A stretch of 64,000 bases of DNA from CAZBRS01 sp964494475. GTDB taxonomy: Bacteria; Myxococcota_A; UBA9042; CAZBRS01. Below, one piece after another: positions 9,691-17,593 of the stretch. The number at the start of each line of letters is the position of its first letter. The stretch's first letter is position 1. Under the pieces are notes generated by a model that saw nothing but the letters and a program-made list of their open reading frames with translations, had not been told where the DNA came from and ran no database searches. The stretch is from assembly GCA_964494475.1 (NCBI GenBank), contig CAZBRS010000015.1, forward strand, positions 31,605 to 95,604, in the 5' to 3' direction. The position numbers were made by a program, and so were the translations under genes.

Positions 9691-10200
9691 ATGGACCTCC
9701 CCGTCCCCGCCGACCTCGTCGAGATCGGCGTCATCGTCCGACCCCACGGAGTCCGCGGCGCCGTCAAGGTGCTGCTGCACAACGCCGACACCCCCCTGGT
9801 CGCGCGCGGTCGCCAGTTGTTGCTGCGCGGCGTGCCGGTCCGGTTGCTCGAGGTGCAGGCGCTGCCCGACCCGCGCTTCCGCATCGTGCACCTCGAGGGC
9901 GTGGCCGACTGCGACGCCGCCGAGGCCCTGCGCCGTGAGCCCCTGTGCGTGCGCCACGCCGATCTGCCGAAGCTCGGCCCCGGCGAGTACTACCACGTCG
10001 AGATCATCGGCGCGCGCGTCGAGGATCCGTCGGGCCACCTCATCGGCACGGTCGAGGGCATCCTCACCACGAACCTCGACGTGCTCGAGATCCGCCGCCC
10101 CGACGGGAGCGAGGTGCTCATCCCGGTGCGCGACCCCTTCGTCGTCTCCATCGATCGGGTCGGCCGCAAGGTGGTGGCCGTCGAGCCCGAGTGGGCCTGA
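9691..10200 (+). CDS. rimM: RimM, ribosome maturation factor
   Basis: A 169-residue protein that helps mature the 16S rRNA 3' domain and binds S19. The N-terminal RimM barrel starts with VEIGVIVRPHGVRGAVKVLLHNAD, and the C-terminal PRC-barrel is seen in YYHVEIIGARVEDPSGHLIGT and EVLIPVRDPFVVSID. The length is normal. The start ATG directly abuts the khpA stop, and trmD begins 12 bases after its end. Confidence 0.96.
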   Translation: MDLPVPADLVEIGVIVRPHGVRGAVKVLLHNADTPLVARGRQLLLRGVPVRLLEVQALPDPRFRIVHLEGVADCDAAEALRREPLCVRHADLPKLGPGEYYHVEIIGARVEDPSGHLIGTVEGILTTNLDVLEIRRPDGSEVLIPVRDPFVVSIDRVGRKVVAVEPEWA

Positions 10201-10212
10201 CCGGCGGGTGAC

Positions 10213-11472
10213 ATGCGCTTCCACGTGCTCACGCTCTTCCCCGGCATGTTCGCCTCGCCCCTCGGCGAGGGCCTGATCGCCAAGGCCCGCGAGCGCGGCC
10301 TGGTCGACTGGACGCTCACCGACCTGCGCGACTTCGCCACCGATCGCCACCGCACCGTCGACGACGTGCCCTTCGGGGGCGGCGAGGGCATGGTGCTGAA
10401 GCCCGACGTGGTGTCGGCGGCGCTCGACCACGCGGCCGCGAAGGCTCCGGGTGCGCGACGCGTGTTCCTCACGCCCCAGGGGCGGCCGTTCACGCAGGCG
10501 ATCGCGCGCGAGTTGAAGGCCGCCGGCGAGGTCATCCTGCTGTGCGGGCGCTACGAGGGCGTCGACGAGCGCGCGCTCGAGACCCGCATCGACGACCACA
10601 TCTCCATCGGCGACTACGTGCTGGGGGGCGGCGAGATCGCGGCCCTGGTGCTCATGGAGACCGTGTTCCGGCTGGTCCCGGGGGTGGTGGGCAACACCGA
10701 CTCGGTCGACCACGACTGCTTCGAAGACGGGCTGCTGAAGTACCCCCAGTACACGCGGCCCGCCGAGTTCGAGGGGCGCGCCGTGCCCGACGTGCTGCTG
10801 TCGGGGCACCACGATCGCGTGGCGGCCTGGCGCGGCGAGCGGCAGCTCGAGCGCACCATCGACCGCCGCCCCGACCTGTTCCGGGCCTACTTCGCCTCCG
10901 AGCGCGCCCAGGCGGCCAAGCGCCTGTACGTGGCGCTCCTCCATTACCCGGTTCGCAACAAGTCGGGCGAGGTCGTGACCACGGCGGTCACCAACGCCGA
11001 CATCCACGACATCGCGCGCGCGTGTCGCACCTATGGCGTGCGGCACTACTTCCTGGTCACGCCCATCGACGAGCAGCGACGCCTCGTGGGCGAGATCATC
11101 GGGCACTGGACCGACGGCGAGGGCGCCCGGCGCAACGCCACCCGGCACGACGCCTTCCGCGGGGTGTCGGTGGTGCGTGACCTCGAGGAGGCCAAGGCGG
11201 CCATCGGGCGGCGCGAGAAGCAGGTGCCGCTGGTCATGGGCACGAGCGCCCGCGAAGACGAGCGCTCCATCAGCTACGATCGGGGCAGCTACCTGCTGGC
11301 CCATGGGGGCCGGCCGGCGCTGCTCTGCTTCGGAACCGGTTCGGGCTTGACAGACGAGTTCCTGTCCAGTATGGATACACGGCTCGAACCGGTTCGCGGC
11401 GTGGGCGACTACAACCACCTCTCGGTCCGGAGCGCGGTTTCCATCATCCTGGACCGACTGTTAGGAGGGTGA
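10213..11472 (+). CDS. trmD: TrmD tRNA (guanine37-N1)-methyltransferase fused to a second SPOUT RNA methyltransferase
   Basis: 419 residues, against about 250 for ordinary TrmD. Residues 1-235 are a full TrmD: MRFHVLTLFPGMF, VPFGGGEGMVLKP, and the SAM-binding trefoil knot LLCGRYEGVDER with DYVLGGGE and YPQYTRP. TrmD makes m1G37 in tRNA. Residues 236-419 form a separate domain (YVALLHYPVRNKSGEVVTTA, NADIHDIARACRTYGV, FGTGSGLT near the knot). It matches the RNA_Me_trans/COG4752 SPOUT-like methyltransferase that other deltaproteobacteria encode as a stand-alone gene between trmD and rplS. No stop or frameshift lies between the halves. The fusion is directly visible; the second domain's RNA target is unknown. 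Confidence 0.93.
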   Translation: MRFHVLTLFPGMFASPLGEGLIAKARERGLVDWTLTDLRDFATDRHRTVDDVPFGGGEGMVLKPDVVSAALDHAAAKAPGARRVFLTPQGRPFTQAIARELKAAGEVILLCGRYEGVDERALETRIDDHISIGDYVLGGGEIAALVLMETVFRLVPGVVGNTDSVDHDCFEDGLLKYPQYTRPAEFEGRAVPDVLLSGHHDRVAAWRGERQLERTIDRRPDLFRAYFASERAQAAKRLYVALLHYPVRNKSGEVVTTAVTNADIHDIARACRTYGVRHYFLVTPIDEQRRLVGEIIGHWTDGEGARRNATRHDAFRGVSVVRDLEEAKAAIGRREKQVPLVMGTSAREDERSISYDRGSYLLAHGGRPALLCFGTGSGLTDEFLSSMDTRLEPVRGVGDYNHLSVRSAVSIILDRLLGG

Positions 11473-11473
11473 C

Positions 11474-11821
11474 ATGGGCGTCATCCAGTTACTCGATCAG
11501 CGCCAGACGCGTCTCGACATCCCGCCGTTCAATCCCGGCGACACCCTGCGGGTGCACTACAAGATCCGCGAAGGGGACAAGGAGCGCGTGCAGGTCTTCG
11601 AAGGCGTCGTCATCGGCAAGCACCTGAACGGCCTCGGCTCGTCGTTCACGGTGCGCAAGGTGTCGTTCGGCGTCGGCGTCGAGCGCATCTTCCCGCTCTT
11701 CACACCTCGCATCGCCAAGATCGAAGTGAAGACCCGCGGCAAGGTGCGGCGCGCCAAGCTGTACTACCTGCGCGCCCTCAAGGGCAAGGCCGCCCGTATC
11801 GAGGAGATCCGGGACAATTAG
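11474..11821 (+). CDS. rplS: Ribosomal protein L19
   Basis: 115 residues, standard bL19, which lies at the 30S-50S interface. Signatures: FNPGDTLRVHYKIREGDKERVQVFEGVVI, the FTVRKVSFGVGVERIFPL stretch, and RRAKLYYLR near the end. The ATG comes one base after the trmD-fusion stop. The end of the gene (AATTAG) overlaps the probable start of rnhB. Confidence 0.97.
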   Translation: MGVIQLLDQRQTRLDIPPFNPGDTLRVHYKIREGDKERVQVFEGVVIGKHLNGLGSSFTVRKVSFGVGVERIFPLFTPRIAKIEVKTRGKVRRAKLYYLRALKGKAARIEEIRDN

Positions 11822-12425
11822 GCACGAGATCGAAGCCCTCCTCGCCGCGAACGGATACCTCTCCCTCCTGGGTGTCGACGAGGCCGGGCGCGGTCCCGTG
11901 GCGGGCCCCGTGGTCGCCGCGGCCGTGTACTACGGCGCCTCTCCCATCGTCCCGGGGGTCGACGACAGCAAGCTCCTGAAGCCCGCCCGGCGCGCCGAGC
12001 TCGACGCGGCCATCCGGGGCACCGCCGAGGCCGTCGGCGTGGGCGTGGTCGACGCCGACGTCATCGATCGCCTCAACATCCGCGAGGCCACCAAGCTGGC
12101 CATGCGCCTGGCCATCGCCACCTGCCTTTCGAGCGCGCGCACGCGACCCCAGCTCCTCGTGATCGACGGCGACTTCGTGCCCGCGGCCCACGCCGGCGTG
12201 CCCGAGCAGTGCTTCGTGCGCGGCGACGCGCGCTCGGCCGTCATCGCCTCGGCCTCCATCGTGGCCAAGGAGCACCGTGATCGCCTCATGGCTGCGCTGG
12301 CCGCGCGGTATCCCGGCTGGGGCCTCGAGGTGCACAAGGGCTACCTCACGGCCGCCCACCGCGAGGCCATAGGGCGCCTGGGCCTCTCGCCCGTCCACCG
12401 CCGCAGCTTCAGGGTCGACCGATGA
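11817..12425 (+). CDS. rnhB: Ribonuclease HII with non-canonical start codon
   Basis: About 202 residues. RNase HII removes ribonucleotides from DNA-RNA hybrids. The family motif GVDEAGRGPVAGPVV is complete, with the catalytic D and E. The third and fourth acidic positions are in LLVIDGDF and ASIVAKEHRD. The frame has no ATG, GTG or TTG upstream of the catalytic motif; the first GTG (11898) would remove catalytic residues. ATT at 11817 (overlapping the rplS stop, with GAGGAG ten bases upstream) gives the usual N-terminal extension of about 18 residues, and CTG 11868 is the alternative. I annotate from the ATT as an inference. The stop TGA overlaps the ATG of the next gene. Confidence 0.9.
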   Translation: MRHEIEALLAANGYLSLLGVDEAGRGPVAGPVVAAAVYYGASPIVPGVDDSKLLKPARRAELDAAIRGTAEAVGVGVVDADVIDRLNIREATKLAMRLAIATCLSSARTRPQLLVIDGDFVPAAHAGVPEQCFVRGDARSAVIASASIVAKEHRDRLMAALAARYPGWGLEVHKGYLTAAHREAIGRLGLSPVHRRSFRVDR

Positions 12426-12784
12426 AAGATCCCCGCATCGAACGTGGTCGCGTGGCCGAAGACGCCGCCGCCCTCTGGCTCGAAGAGCACGGCTGGAAGG
12501 TGCTGGACCGCAACGTGCGCCGCCCGTTCGGCGAGCTGGACATCGTGGTCCTGAAGGGCCCGACGTTGGGCTTCGTCGAGGTGCGCTCGCACACCGGCGA
12601 CTACCTCGACTGGGCCACGGACAGCATCAACGTCGAGAAGCAGGACAAGGTCCGGCGCATGGCCAACTGGTACCTCGAGATGCACCCGACGATAGGCCGC
12701 GAGGCCATCTTCATCGCCGTGGGCGTCAAGCTCGACGGGGCAGGGCACGCCGTGGTCGAAGAGGTGGTCGAGGACGCGTTCTGA
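12422..12784 (+). CDS. YraN/UPF0102-family nuclease-like protein
   Basis: A 120-residue protein of the UPF0102 (YraN) family with a PD-(D/E)XK-like fold. The family core is present: the N-terminal helix RIERGRVAEDAAALWLEEHGW, then FGELDIVVLK and FVEVRSHTG, supplying the E-x-D and E-V-(K/R) catalytic-like residues. The function is unproven. Linkage to rnhB is common in bacteria, as here with a four-base ATGA overlap. The last residue of the E-V-K triad is Arg rather than Lys, a known variant position whose effect is unclear. Confidence 0.9.
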   Translation: MKDPRIERGRVAEDAAALWLEEHGWKVLDRNVRRPFGELDIVVLKGPTLGFVEVRSHTGDYLDWATDSINVEKQDKVRRMANWYLEMHPTIGREAIFIAVGVKLDGAGHAVVEEVVEDAF

Positions 12785-12815
12785 CGAACGGTCCAGGCAC
12801 GCGTGAAACGCACGA

Positions 12816-12844
12816 TTGACCCAGCGGGTTCCTTCGTTTACTTT
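12816..12844 (+). promoter_or_regulatory. Probable promoter for the PEGA-domain gene
   Basis: TTGACC (12816-12821), 17-base spacer, TACTTT (12839-12844). The start codon follows 29 bases downstream. Confidence 0.5.
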
Positions 12845-12873
12845 CTCCGCCTGAACCCGGATCCGGAGGCCCC

Positions 12874-14124
12874 ATGACCCGCCTTTCCCTGTTGTCGCTC
12901 GCCGCTTGCGCGGCGCTCTCGCTCGTGGCGTCGCCCGCGTTCGCCGAGCTCGACTCGATGACCGCCGCCAAGGTGCAGCGGCTCGAGAAGCTGGCCGAGC
13001 AGGGCAGCTTCGACGTGGTCGTCAAGACCGCGCGCGAGGCCCTGAAGGGCGCCGAGGGCGAGGCCTCCGACGTACTCAACTTCCACCTGGCCCGCGGCCT
13101 GCAGCGCACGCACGCCAACGCCGAGGCCGTCGCGTTGCTGATGCCGCTGGTCGTGAAGGGCGGGGCGCTCGCCGCCGAGGCGGCCGAGGTGCTCAAGCTG
13201 GCCGGCTCCGAGCTGGCCGACGAAGACGTCGAGATCGACGGCACGGTCGCCGGCGCCACGGTGCTGGTCGACGGCGACGACGTGGGCACCACGCCCGCCG
13301 CGTTCAAGCTGAAGCCGGGCGTGTACAAGGTCGAGGTCACCAAGGACGGCTTCGTGGGCGCCGGCACCACGCTCCAGGTGCTGCCGGGCCAGGGGGCCAC
13401 GTTCAACGCCGGCCTGAAGGCCACGGGCGGCGTGCTCATCGTCGAGGCCGACGTCGCGGGCCTCGAGATCCTGGTCGACGGGTCGCCGCGCACGGCCACG
13501 GGCGTGACCACGCGCCTCGACGTGCCGGCGCGCGAGCTGAAGGTCGCGCTGCGCTCGGGCGGCCAGGTGCTGAAGACCGAGACCCTCGACTTCACGCTGG
13601 GGGGCACGCAGACCGTCTCGCTGCGCAAGTTCGCGCTGCTCAAGCTGAAGGGCGCCGAGGGCGCCACCGTGCTGGTCGACGGCCAGGCCTCCCCGGTCGA
13701 GGACGGCGCCGTCAAGCTCGAGGCGGGCGAGCACAAGGTGCGCGTCGAGCGCAAGGGCTTCCACCCGGTCGAGACCACCGTGGCCGCCCTCCCGGGCCGC
13801 GACCTCTCGGGCTCGGCCGACCTGGTGGCCGTCAGCGCCGACACGCGGCTCACGCCCTACCTGTGGGCGGGCGCGGGCGTGGGCGCCGCCATGGTGCTGT
13901 CGGCGGTGCTGGTCGACGCCTTCGTCGACCTCGACGGGACGGGCTCCGACGTGGTGCTGGGCGCCGTGGGCGGCACGGGCGCGCTGCTCTTCTGCGGCTC
14001 GGGCTTCTGGCTCAAGTCGAACCACGACGCCCTCAACAGCCCCGAGCTTCACGAAGGCGGCCTGCAGATCGCGGTGCTGCCGACCGCGCACGGCGTCGCC
14101 ATGGCCCTCGGCGGCTCGTTCTGA
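12874..14124 (+). CDS. Exported PEGA-domain protein
   Basis: A 416-residue protein with a cleavable signal peptide (SLAACAALSLVASPAFA, cut near residue 24). After a helical region (about 30-110), three PEGA-type beta modules follow: VEIDGTVAGATVLVDGDDVG...PAAFKLKPGVYKVEV (about 120-180), VLIVEADVAGLEILVDG (about 185-245) and LKLKGAEGATVLVDGQ...GEHKVRVERKGF (about 255-310). PEGA repeats are surface or periplasmic binding modules common in myxobacteria. Near the C-terminus two glycine-rich hydrophobic segments (about 328-348 and 358-378) look like membrane helices, so the protein is probably anchored with its PEGA part outside the cytoplasm. No partner gene is adjacent. Confidence 0.8.
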   Translation: MTRLSLLSLAACAALSLVASPAFAELDSMTAAKVQRLEKLAEQGSFDVVVKTAREALKGAEGEASDVLNFHLARGLQRTHANAEAVALLMPLVVKGGALAAEAAEVLKLAGSELADEDVEIDGTVAGATVLVDGDDVGTTPAAFKLKPGVYKVEVTKDGFVGAGTTLQVLPGQGATFNAGLKATGGVLIVEADVAGLEILVDGSPRTATGVTTRLDVPARELKVALRSGGQVLKTETLDFTLGGTQTVSLRKFALLKLKGAEGATVLVDGQASPVEDGAVKLEAGEHKVRVERKGFHPVETTVAALPGRDLSGSADLVAVSADTRLTPYLWAGAGVGAAMVLSAVLVDAFVDLDGTGSDVVLGAVGGTGALLFCGSGFWLKSNHDALNSPELHEGGLQIAVLPTAHGVAMALGGSF

Positions 14125-14155
14125 CCGTCCTGCCGCGCTTCTGCTGCTCCAACGC

Positions 14156-14184
14156 TTGAAGATTCCTAACGGAACAGGTAGTGT
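14156..14184 (+). promoter_or_regulatory. Probable promoter of the RNase P RNA gene
   Basis: TTGAAG (14156-14161), 17-base spacer, TAGTGT (14179-14184). A start about seven bases later coincides with the first base of the P1 helix at 14189. Confidence 0.5.
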
Positions 14185-14186
14185 TC

Positions 14187-14580
14187 CCGAAGCCGTTTCC
14201 AGGGCTCCAGGAGATCGCTCCGACGGTGTCGGGGAGGAAAGTCCGGGCTCCGCAGGGGGAGGCGATTCGTAACACGAATCGGGAGCAATCCCAGGGAAAG
14301 TGCCACAGAAACAAGACCGCGGGCGTCCTTCGGGGCGCACGTAAGGGTGAAAGCGTGGGGTAAGAGCCCACGGGCGGCCCCGGTGACGGGGGCGTCGGCA
14401 AACCCCGCCTGGAGCAAGGTCGAACAGGGGGCGTTCCCGCTTCGCGGGAGGAGGGTTCCCCGCCCGGTGCCCCCGGGTAGACCGCCAGAGGAGGGCCGCG
14501 AGGCCCTTCGCAGAGGAATGATCTCGGCCCCTTCGGGGGTCTACAGGACCCGGCTTACGGAGCCCTGGAGACGGCTTCTT
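14187..14580 (+). ncRNA. rnpB: RNase P RNA, class A
   Basis: The catalytic RNA of tRNA 5'-end processing. The universally conserved CR-I segment GAGGAAAGTCCGGGCTCC is present near 14230. Later conserved pieces are a CAGGGAAA-type stretch, ACGTAAGGGTGAAA, GGTAAGAGCCCAC, GGAGCAAGG and the terminal ACAGGACCCGGCTTACGG. The two ends (14189-14208 and 14559-14578) are complementary over 20 bases with one G-U pair, forming an unusually long P1 helix. The exact ends are estimated from that helix. The length of about 390 bases fits class A RNA. The next protein gene begins at 14599, so co-transcription with the RNA is possible. Confidence 0.95.
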
Positions 14581-14598
14581 CCTCGGCGCGGGGTGGGC

Positions 14599-15459
14599 AT
14601 GCGCAAGATCCTGGTCGTGGTGAAGCGCGACGACGAGTGGAGCGCGGTCCTGCAGGCCATTCGGGAGGACCACTACCACCTGCTGGCCGGGCGCGTCGAC
14701 GTGGGCACGTCCGAAGAGCTCGATCTGCTCCTCAAGAGCCCAGGCGGCAACCTGCTGACATACGAGGCCCGCGTGGTGCGGGTCACCCCCGGCAAGGGCG
14801 CCGCCCTCGAGGTCTACGCGCCCGACGAGAAGAAGCCGCGGGGTTGGAGCCGGAAGGTCCTCGAGCGGGTCATGCGGCCCATCGAGCCCGAGGATCTCGA
14901 CGCCGGGGGCACCGTCAAGGAGTTCGCCGGCGCGCCCGAGGTCGCGGCGCCCGAGGTCGCGGCGCCCGAGGTCGCGGCGCCCGAGGTCCCGGCTGCCGAG
15001 GTCCCGGCCGCCGAGGTCCCGGCCGAGCCGACCGACGCCGGCGCGCCCAACACGGCCTTCACGCGCCTGCAGAAGCTCTCGGTCACCGAGAAGCAGAAGC
15101 TGGCCCTCACGGCCGAGCGCACCGAGCGCGCCATCCTGGCCCGCGACAACCTGAAGCAGGTGCACGTCTTCGTGTTGAAGAACCCGCGCGTCACCGACGA
15201 CGAGGCGCTCGAGTACACGCGCTTCGCCGGCCTCTCGGCGCAGGCGCTCACGTACATCGCCGACAACGCGCGCTGGATGCGCTCGTCGCAATTGCGCTTC
15301 AGCCTGGTCAAGAACCCCCAGGTGCCCGGCGACGTGGCCCGGCGCGTCATCGAGACCCTGGCCGTCAACGAGGTGCGCTTCCTGGCCAAGGCCGAGCACG
15401 TGAAGACCGACGTGCGCCAGGCCGCGCGCAAATACCTGGAACGGAAGGGGCTGCTGTAG
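14599..15459 (+). CDS. Hypothetical two-domain protein with a Pro-Glu-Val/Ala linker
   Basis: 286 residues. An N-terminal domain (about 1-100, MRKILVVVKRDDEW, with strand-like YEARVVRVTPGKGAALEVYAP, PilZ-like in style) is joined by a repetitive linker of A-P-E-V-A units (residues about 112-143) to a helical C-terminal domain. The latter has repeated helical hairpins of the type ERAILARDN-x-x-K-Q-V-H-V-F-V-L-K-N-P-R-V-T and RFSLVKNPQVPGDVARRV. Similar R-x-I-L-x-R-D / N-P-R-(V/I)-T repeats occur in deltaproteobacterial proteins of unknown function. ATG 14599 is chosen because anything longer would overlap rnpB. It converges with ribBA, with 3 bases between the stops. Confidence 0.65.
   Translation: MRKILVVVKRDDEWSAVLQAIREDHYHLLAGRVDVGTSEELDLLLKSPGGNLLTYEARVVRVTPGKGAALEVYAPDEKKPRGWSRKVLERVMRPIEPEDLDAGGTVKEFAGAPEVAAPEVAAPEVAAPEVPAAEVPAAEVPAEPTDAGAPNTAFTRLQKLSVTEKQKLALTAERTERAILARDNLKQVHVFVLKNPRVTDDEALEYTRFAGLSAQALTYIADNARWMRSSQLRFSLVKNPQVPGDVARRVIETLAVNEVRFLAKAEHVKTDVRQAARKYLERKGLL
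14932..15024 (+). repeat. 15-base coding tandem repeat (A-P-E-V-A linker)
   Basis: About six copies of a 15-base unit (GCGCCCGAGGTCGCG and variants). The first three to four copies are identical; later copies change to GCCGAGGTCCCG forms. It encodes the linker of the 14599 protein and is a candidate for copy-number variation. Confidence 0.85.
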
Positions 15460-15462
15460 GCC

Positions 15463-16671
15463 TCACACCTTCGTGAGCAGGTGCCCGAGCTTCAGCTTCT
15501 TGGTGGCCAGATAGTATTGGTTTTCGCTCTGGGGGCCGATCTCGAGCGGAACGCGCTCGGAGATGGTCAGGCCGTAGCCCGTGATGCCGACCACCTTGCG
15601 CGGGTTGTTCGTGAGCAGGCGCAGGTGCCGCACGCCGAGGTCGCGCAGGATCTGCGCGCCGATGCCGTAGTCGCGCAGGTCGGCGGCGAAGCCCAGCTTG
15701 AGGTTGGCCTCGACGGTGTCGTCGCCGTGGTCCTGCAGGTGGTAGGCCTTGATCTTGTTGCCCAGGCCAATGCCGCGACCCTCCTGGCGCAGGTAGAGCA
15801 GCACGCCGCGCCCCTCGGCGGCGATGCGGGCCAGGGCCGCGTCGAGCTGCAGGCCGCAGTCGCAGCGCAGGCTGCCCAGCACGTCGCCCGTCAGGCACTC
15901 GGAGTGCACGCGGGTGAGCACCGGCGCGTCGCCGGCCACGTCGCCGCAGATCATCGCCACGTGCTCCGAGCCGTCGAGCATGCTCCGGTACACGCGAATC
16001 TGGAACTCGCCGTGGGCCGTGGGGAGGCGCGCCTCGGCCACGCACTCGACCAGCGACTCGACCTGCAGGCGGTACTGGATGAGGTCGGCGATGGTGGCCA
16101 CGGGGATGTCGTGCTTCTCGCCGAACTCGAGCAGCTGCGGGAGGCGCGCCATGGATCCGTCGTCGTTCATGATCTCGCAGATGACGCCGGCCGGCTTCAG
16201 CCCGGCCAGGCGCGCCAGATCGACCGAGCCCTCGGTCTGGCCCGTGCGCACCAGCACGCCGCCGTTCCGCGCGCGCAGCGGGAAGACGTGGCCCGGCGTG
16301 ACCAGGTCTTCGGGCCGGGCCGCGTCGTCGATGGCCACGCGGACCGTGTGGCAGCGATCGGCCGCCGAGATGCCCGTCGACACGCCCTCTCGCGCTTCGA
16401 CCGAGACGGTGAAGGCCGTCTCGAAGCGCGAGCGGTTGCGGGTCGTCATCATCGGCAGCTGGAGGTGATCGACGTGCGCCTCGGTGAGGGCCAGGCAGAT
16501 CAGGCCGCGACCCTCGCGGGCCATGAAGTTGATGGCCTCGGGCGTGATCTTCTCGGCAGCGAGCACGAGGTCGCCCTCGTTCTCGCGGTCTTCGTCGTCG
16601 AGCAGCACGACGAAGCGCCCCTGACGGAGGGCCTCGATGGCCTCGGGGATGGTGCTGAGCCGACGATCCAC
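15463..16671 (-). CDS. ribBA: RibBA, DHBP synthase / GTP cyclohydrolase II
   Basis: A 402-residue bifunctional riboflavin enzyme. Residues 1-205 are 3,4-dihydroxy-2-butanone-4-phosphate synthase (LLDDEDRENEGDLVLAAE with the acidic metal site, and TPGHVFPLRARNGGVLVRTGQTE). Residues 210-402 are GTP cyclohydrolase II, with the zinc-binding CLTGDVLGSLRCDCG (three Cys), RQEGRGIGL and TNNPRKV. Together they supply both riboflavin precursors from ribulose-5-phosphate and GTP. The start is GTG 16671 with GGAGGAG upstream. The operon partners ribH and ribE are not adjacent. The leader is short (about 30 bases), so there is no room for an FMN riboswitch. Confidence 0.97.
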   Translation of the reverse strand: MDRRLSTIPEAIEALRQGRFVVLLDDEDRENEGDLVLAAEKITPEAINFMAREGRGLICLALTEAHVDHLQLPMMTTRNRSRFETAFTVSVEAREGVSTGISAADRCHTVRVAIDDAARPEDLVTPGHVFPLRARNGGVLVRTGQTEGSVDLARLAGLKPAGVICEIMNDDGSMARLPQLLEFGEKHDIPVATIADLIQYRLQVESLVECVAEARLPTAHGEFQIRVYRSMLDGSEHVAMICGDVAGDAPVLTRVHSECLTGDVLGSLRCDCGLQLDAALARIAAEGRGVLLYLRQEGRGIGLGNKIKAYHLQDHGDDTVEANLKLGFAADLRDYGIGAQILRDLGVRHLRLLTNNPRKVVGITGYGLTISERVPLEIGPQSENQYYLATKKLKLGHLLTKV

Positions 16672-16707
16672 GACGCTCTCCTCCCGCGCGGTCGCGCGGC
16701 CGGTTGC

Positions 16708-16735
16708 ACTATAGGCGGCCCCGCGGTTTCGTCAA
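16708..16735 (-). promoter_or_regulatory. Promoter of ribBA
   Basis: Read on the minus strand: TTGACG (16735-16730), 16-base spacer, TATAGT (16713-16708, five of six). It is divergent from the promoter at 16753-16780. Confidence 0.65.
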
Positions 16736-16752
16736 CGGGTGTCCGTTTGGCG

Positions 16753-16780
16753 TTGACCGGACCCGCGGGGAGCCTACCGT
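16753..16780 (+). promoter_or_regulatory. Probable promoter of the YugP-type protease gene
   Basis: TTGACC (16753-16758), 16-base spacer, TACCGT (16775-16780). The ATG at 16823 follows after a plausible leader. Confidence 0.45.
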
Positions 16781-16822
16781 TACCCACGAAGGAACCACCC
16801 GTCGAAGGAGACGGAGGGCACG

Positions 16823-17518
16823 ATGTTCTTCGATCCCCTGTACCTCGTGATGATCGCTCCGGCCATGCTGCTCGCGCTCTGGGCGCAGTTCAAGGTCAAG
16901 CGGGTCTACAAGAAGTACTCCGAGGTGCTCACGGCGCGGGGCGCCACGGGCGCCGAGGTGGCCGCTCACATCCTCAGGGCCAACGGCCTCACGAACGTGC
17001 CGATCGAGGTCGCCGACGGCTTCCTCTCGGACCACTACGACCCGCGGCACCGTGTGCTCCGCCTCTCGTCCGGCGTGTACAACGGTCGGTCGATCGCCGC
17101 GGCCGGCATCGCCGCGCACGAGGTGGGACACGCCCTCCAGCACGCGAAGGAGTACGGACCGCTCGTGCTGCGCACCAAGCTGGCGCCGGTCGCCATGCTG
17201 GGCTCGAACCTGGCCATGATCCTGCTGATGATCGGCATGTTCATGCACGCCATGGGCCTCGTCTACCTGGGCATCATCGGCTTCACCGTGGCCGTAGTGT
17301 TCACGCTCGTGACGCTCCCGGTCGAGTTCGACGCCAGCCGGCGCGCCAAGGAGTTGCTGCCGCAGCTCGGGCTGATCACGGGCGGGGAGCAGGCCGGCGT
17401 GGCCGCCGTGCTGAACGCCGCGGCGCTCACGTACGTGGCGGCGGCCATCTCGGCCGTGCTGCAGCTCGTGTACTTCCTGCTCCGCGCGGGCCTGCTCGGC
17501 GGTTCCCGCGACGATTGA
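16823..17518 (+). CDS. YugP-type membrane zinc metallopeptidase
   Basis: 231 residues, the usual size of the YugP (DUF2268-unrelated, neutral zinc metallopeptidase) family. It begins with one hydrophobic segment (MFFDPLYLVMIAPAMLLALWA). The zinc-binding motif HEVGH follows at about residue 100 (AAHEVGHALQHA), and the gluzincin-like downstream acid is in PVEFDASRRAKELL. Further membrane helices lie at about 128-172 and 195-220. The substrate is unknown; the family is thought to act at the membrane in quality control. It is transcribed in the same direction as pssA 75 bases downstream. Confidence 0.9.
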   Translation: MFFDPLYLVMIAPAMLLALWAQFKVKRVYKKYSEVLTARGATGAEVAAHILRANGLTNVPIEVADGFLSDHYDPRHRVLRLSSGVYNGRSIAAAGIAAHEVGHALQHAKEYGPLVLRTKLAPVAMLGSNLAMILLMIGMFMHAMGLVYLGIIGFTVAVVFTLVTLPVEFDASRRAKELLPQLGLITGGEQAGVAAVLNAAALTYVAAAISAVLQLVYFLLRAGLLGGSRDD

Positions 17519-17593
17519 GCCCACCCGTCATTCCCTGTTGCAATCGCCTCTCCGATCGGGACAATAAGCGCGCTCCCGATTCGGAGAATCTCC

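Noticed and set aside
7027..11418. Extension of the TPR frame back to 11418
   Set aside because: Beyond 8160 it would lie antisense to MEMO, rpsP, khpA, rimM and trmD; the ATG at 8160 with an upstream GGGGAG gives a normal protein.
16672..16822. FMN riboswitch in front of ribBA
   Set aside because: The leader is only about 30 bases after the promoter, and no RFN-type helices are visible.
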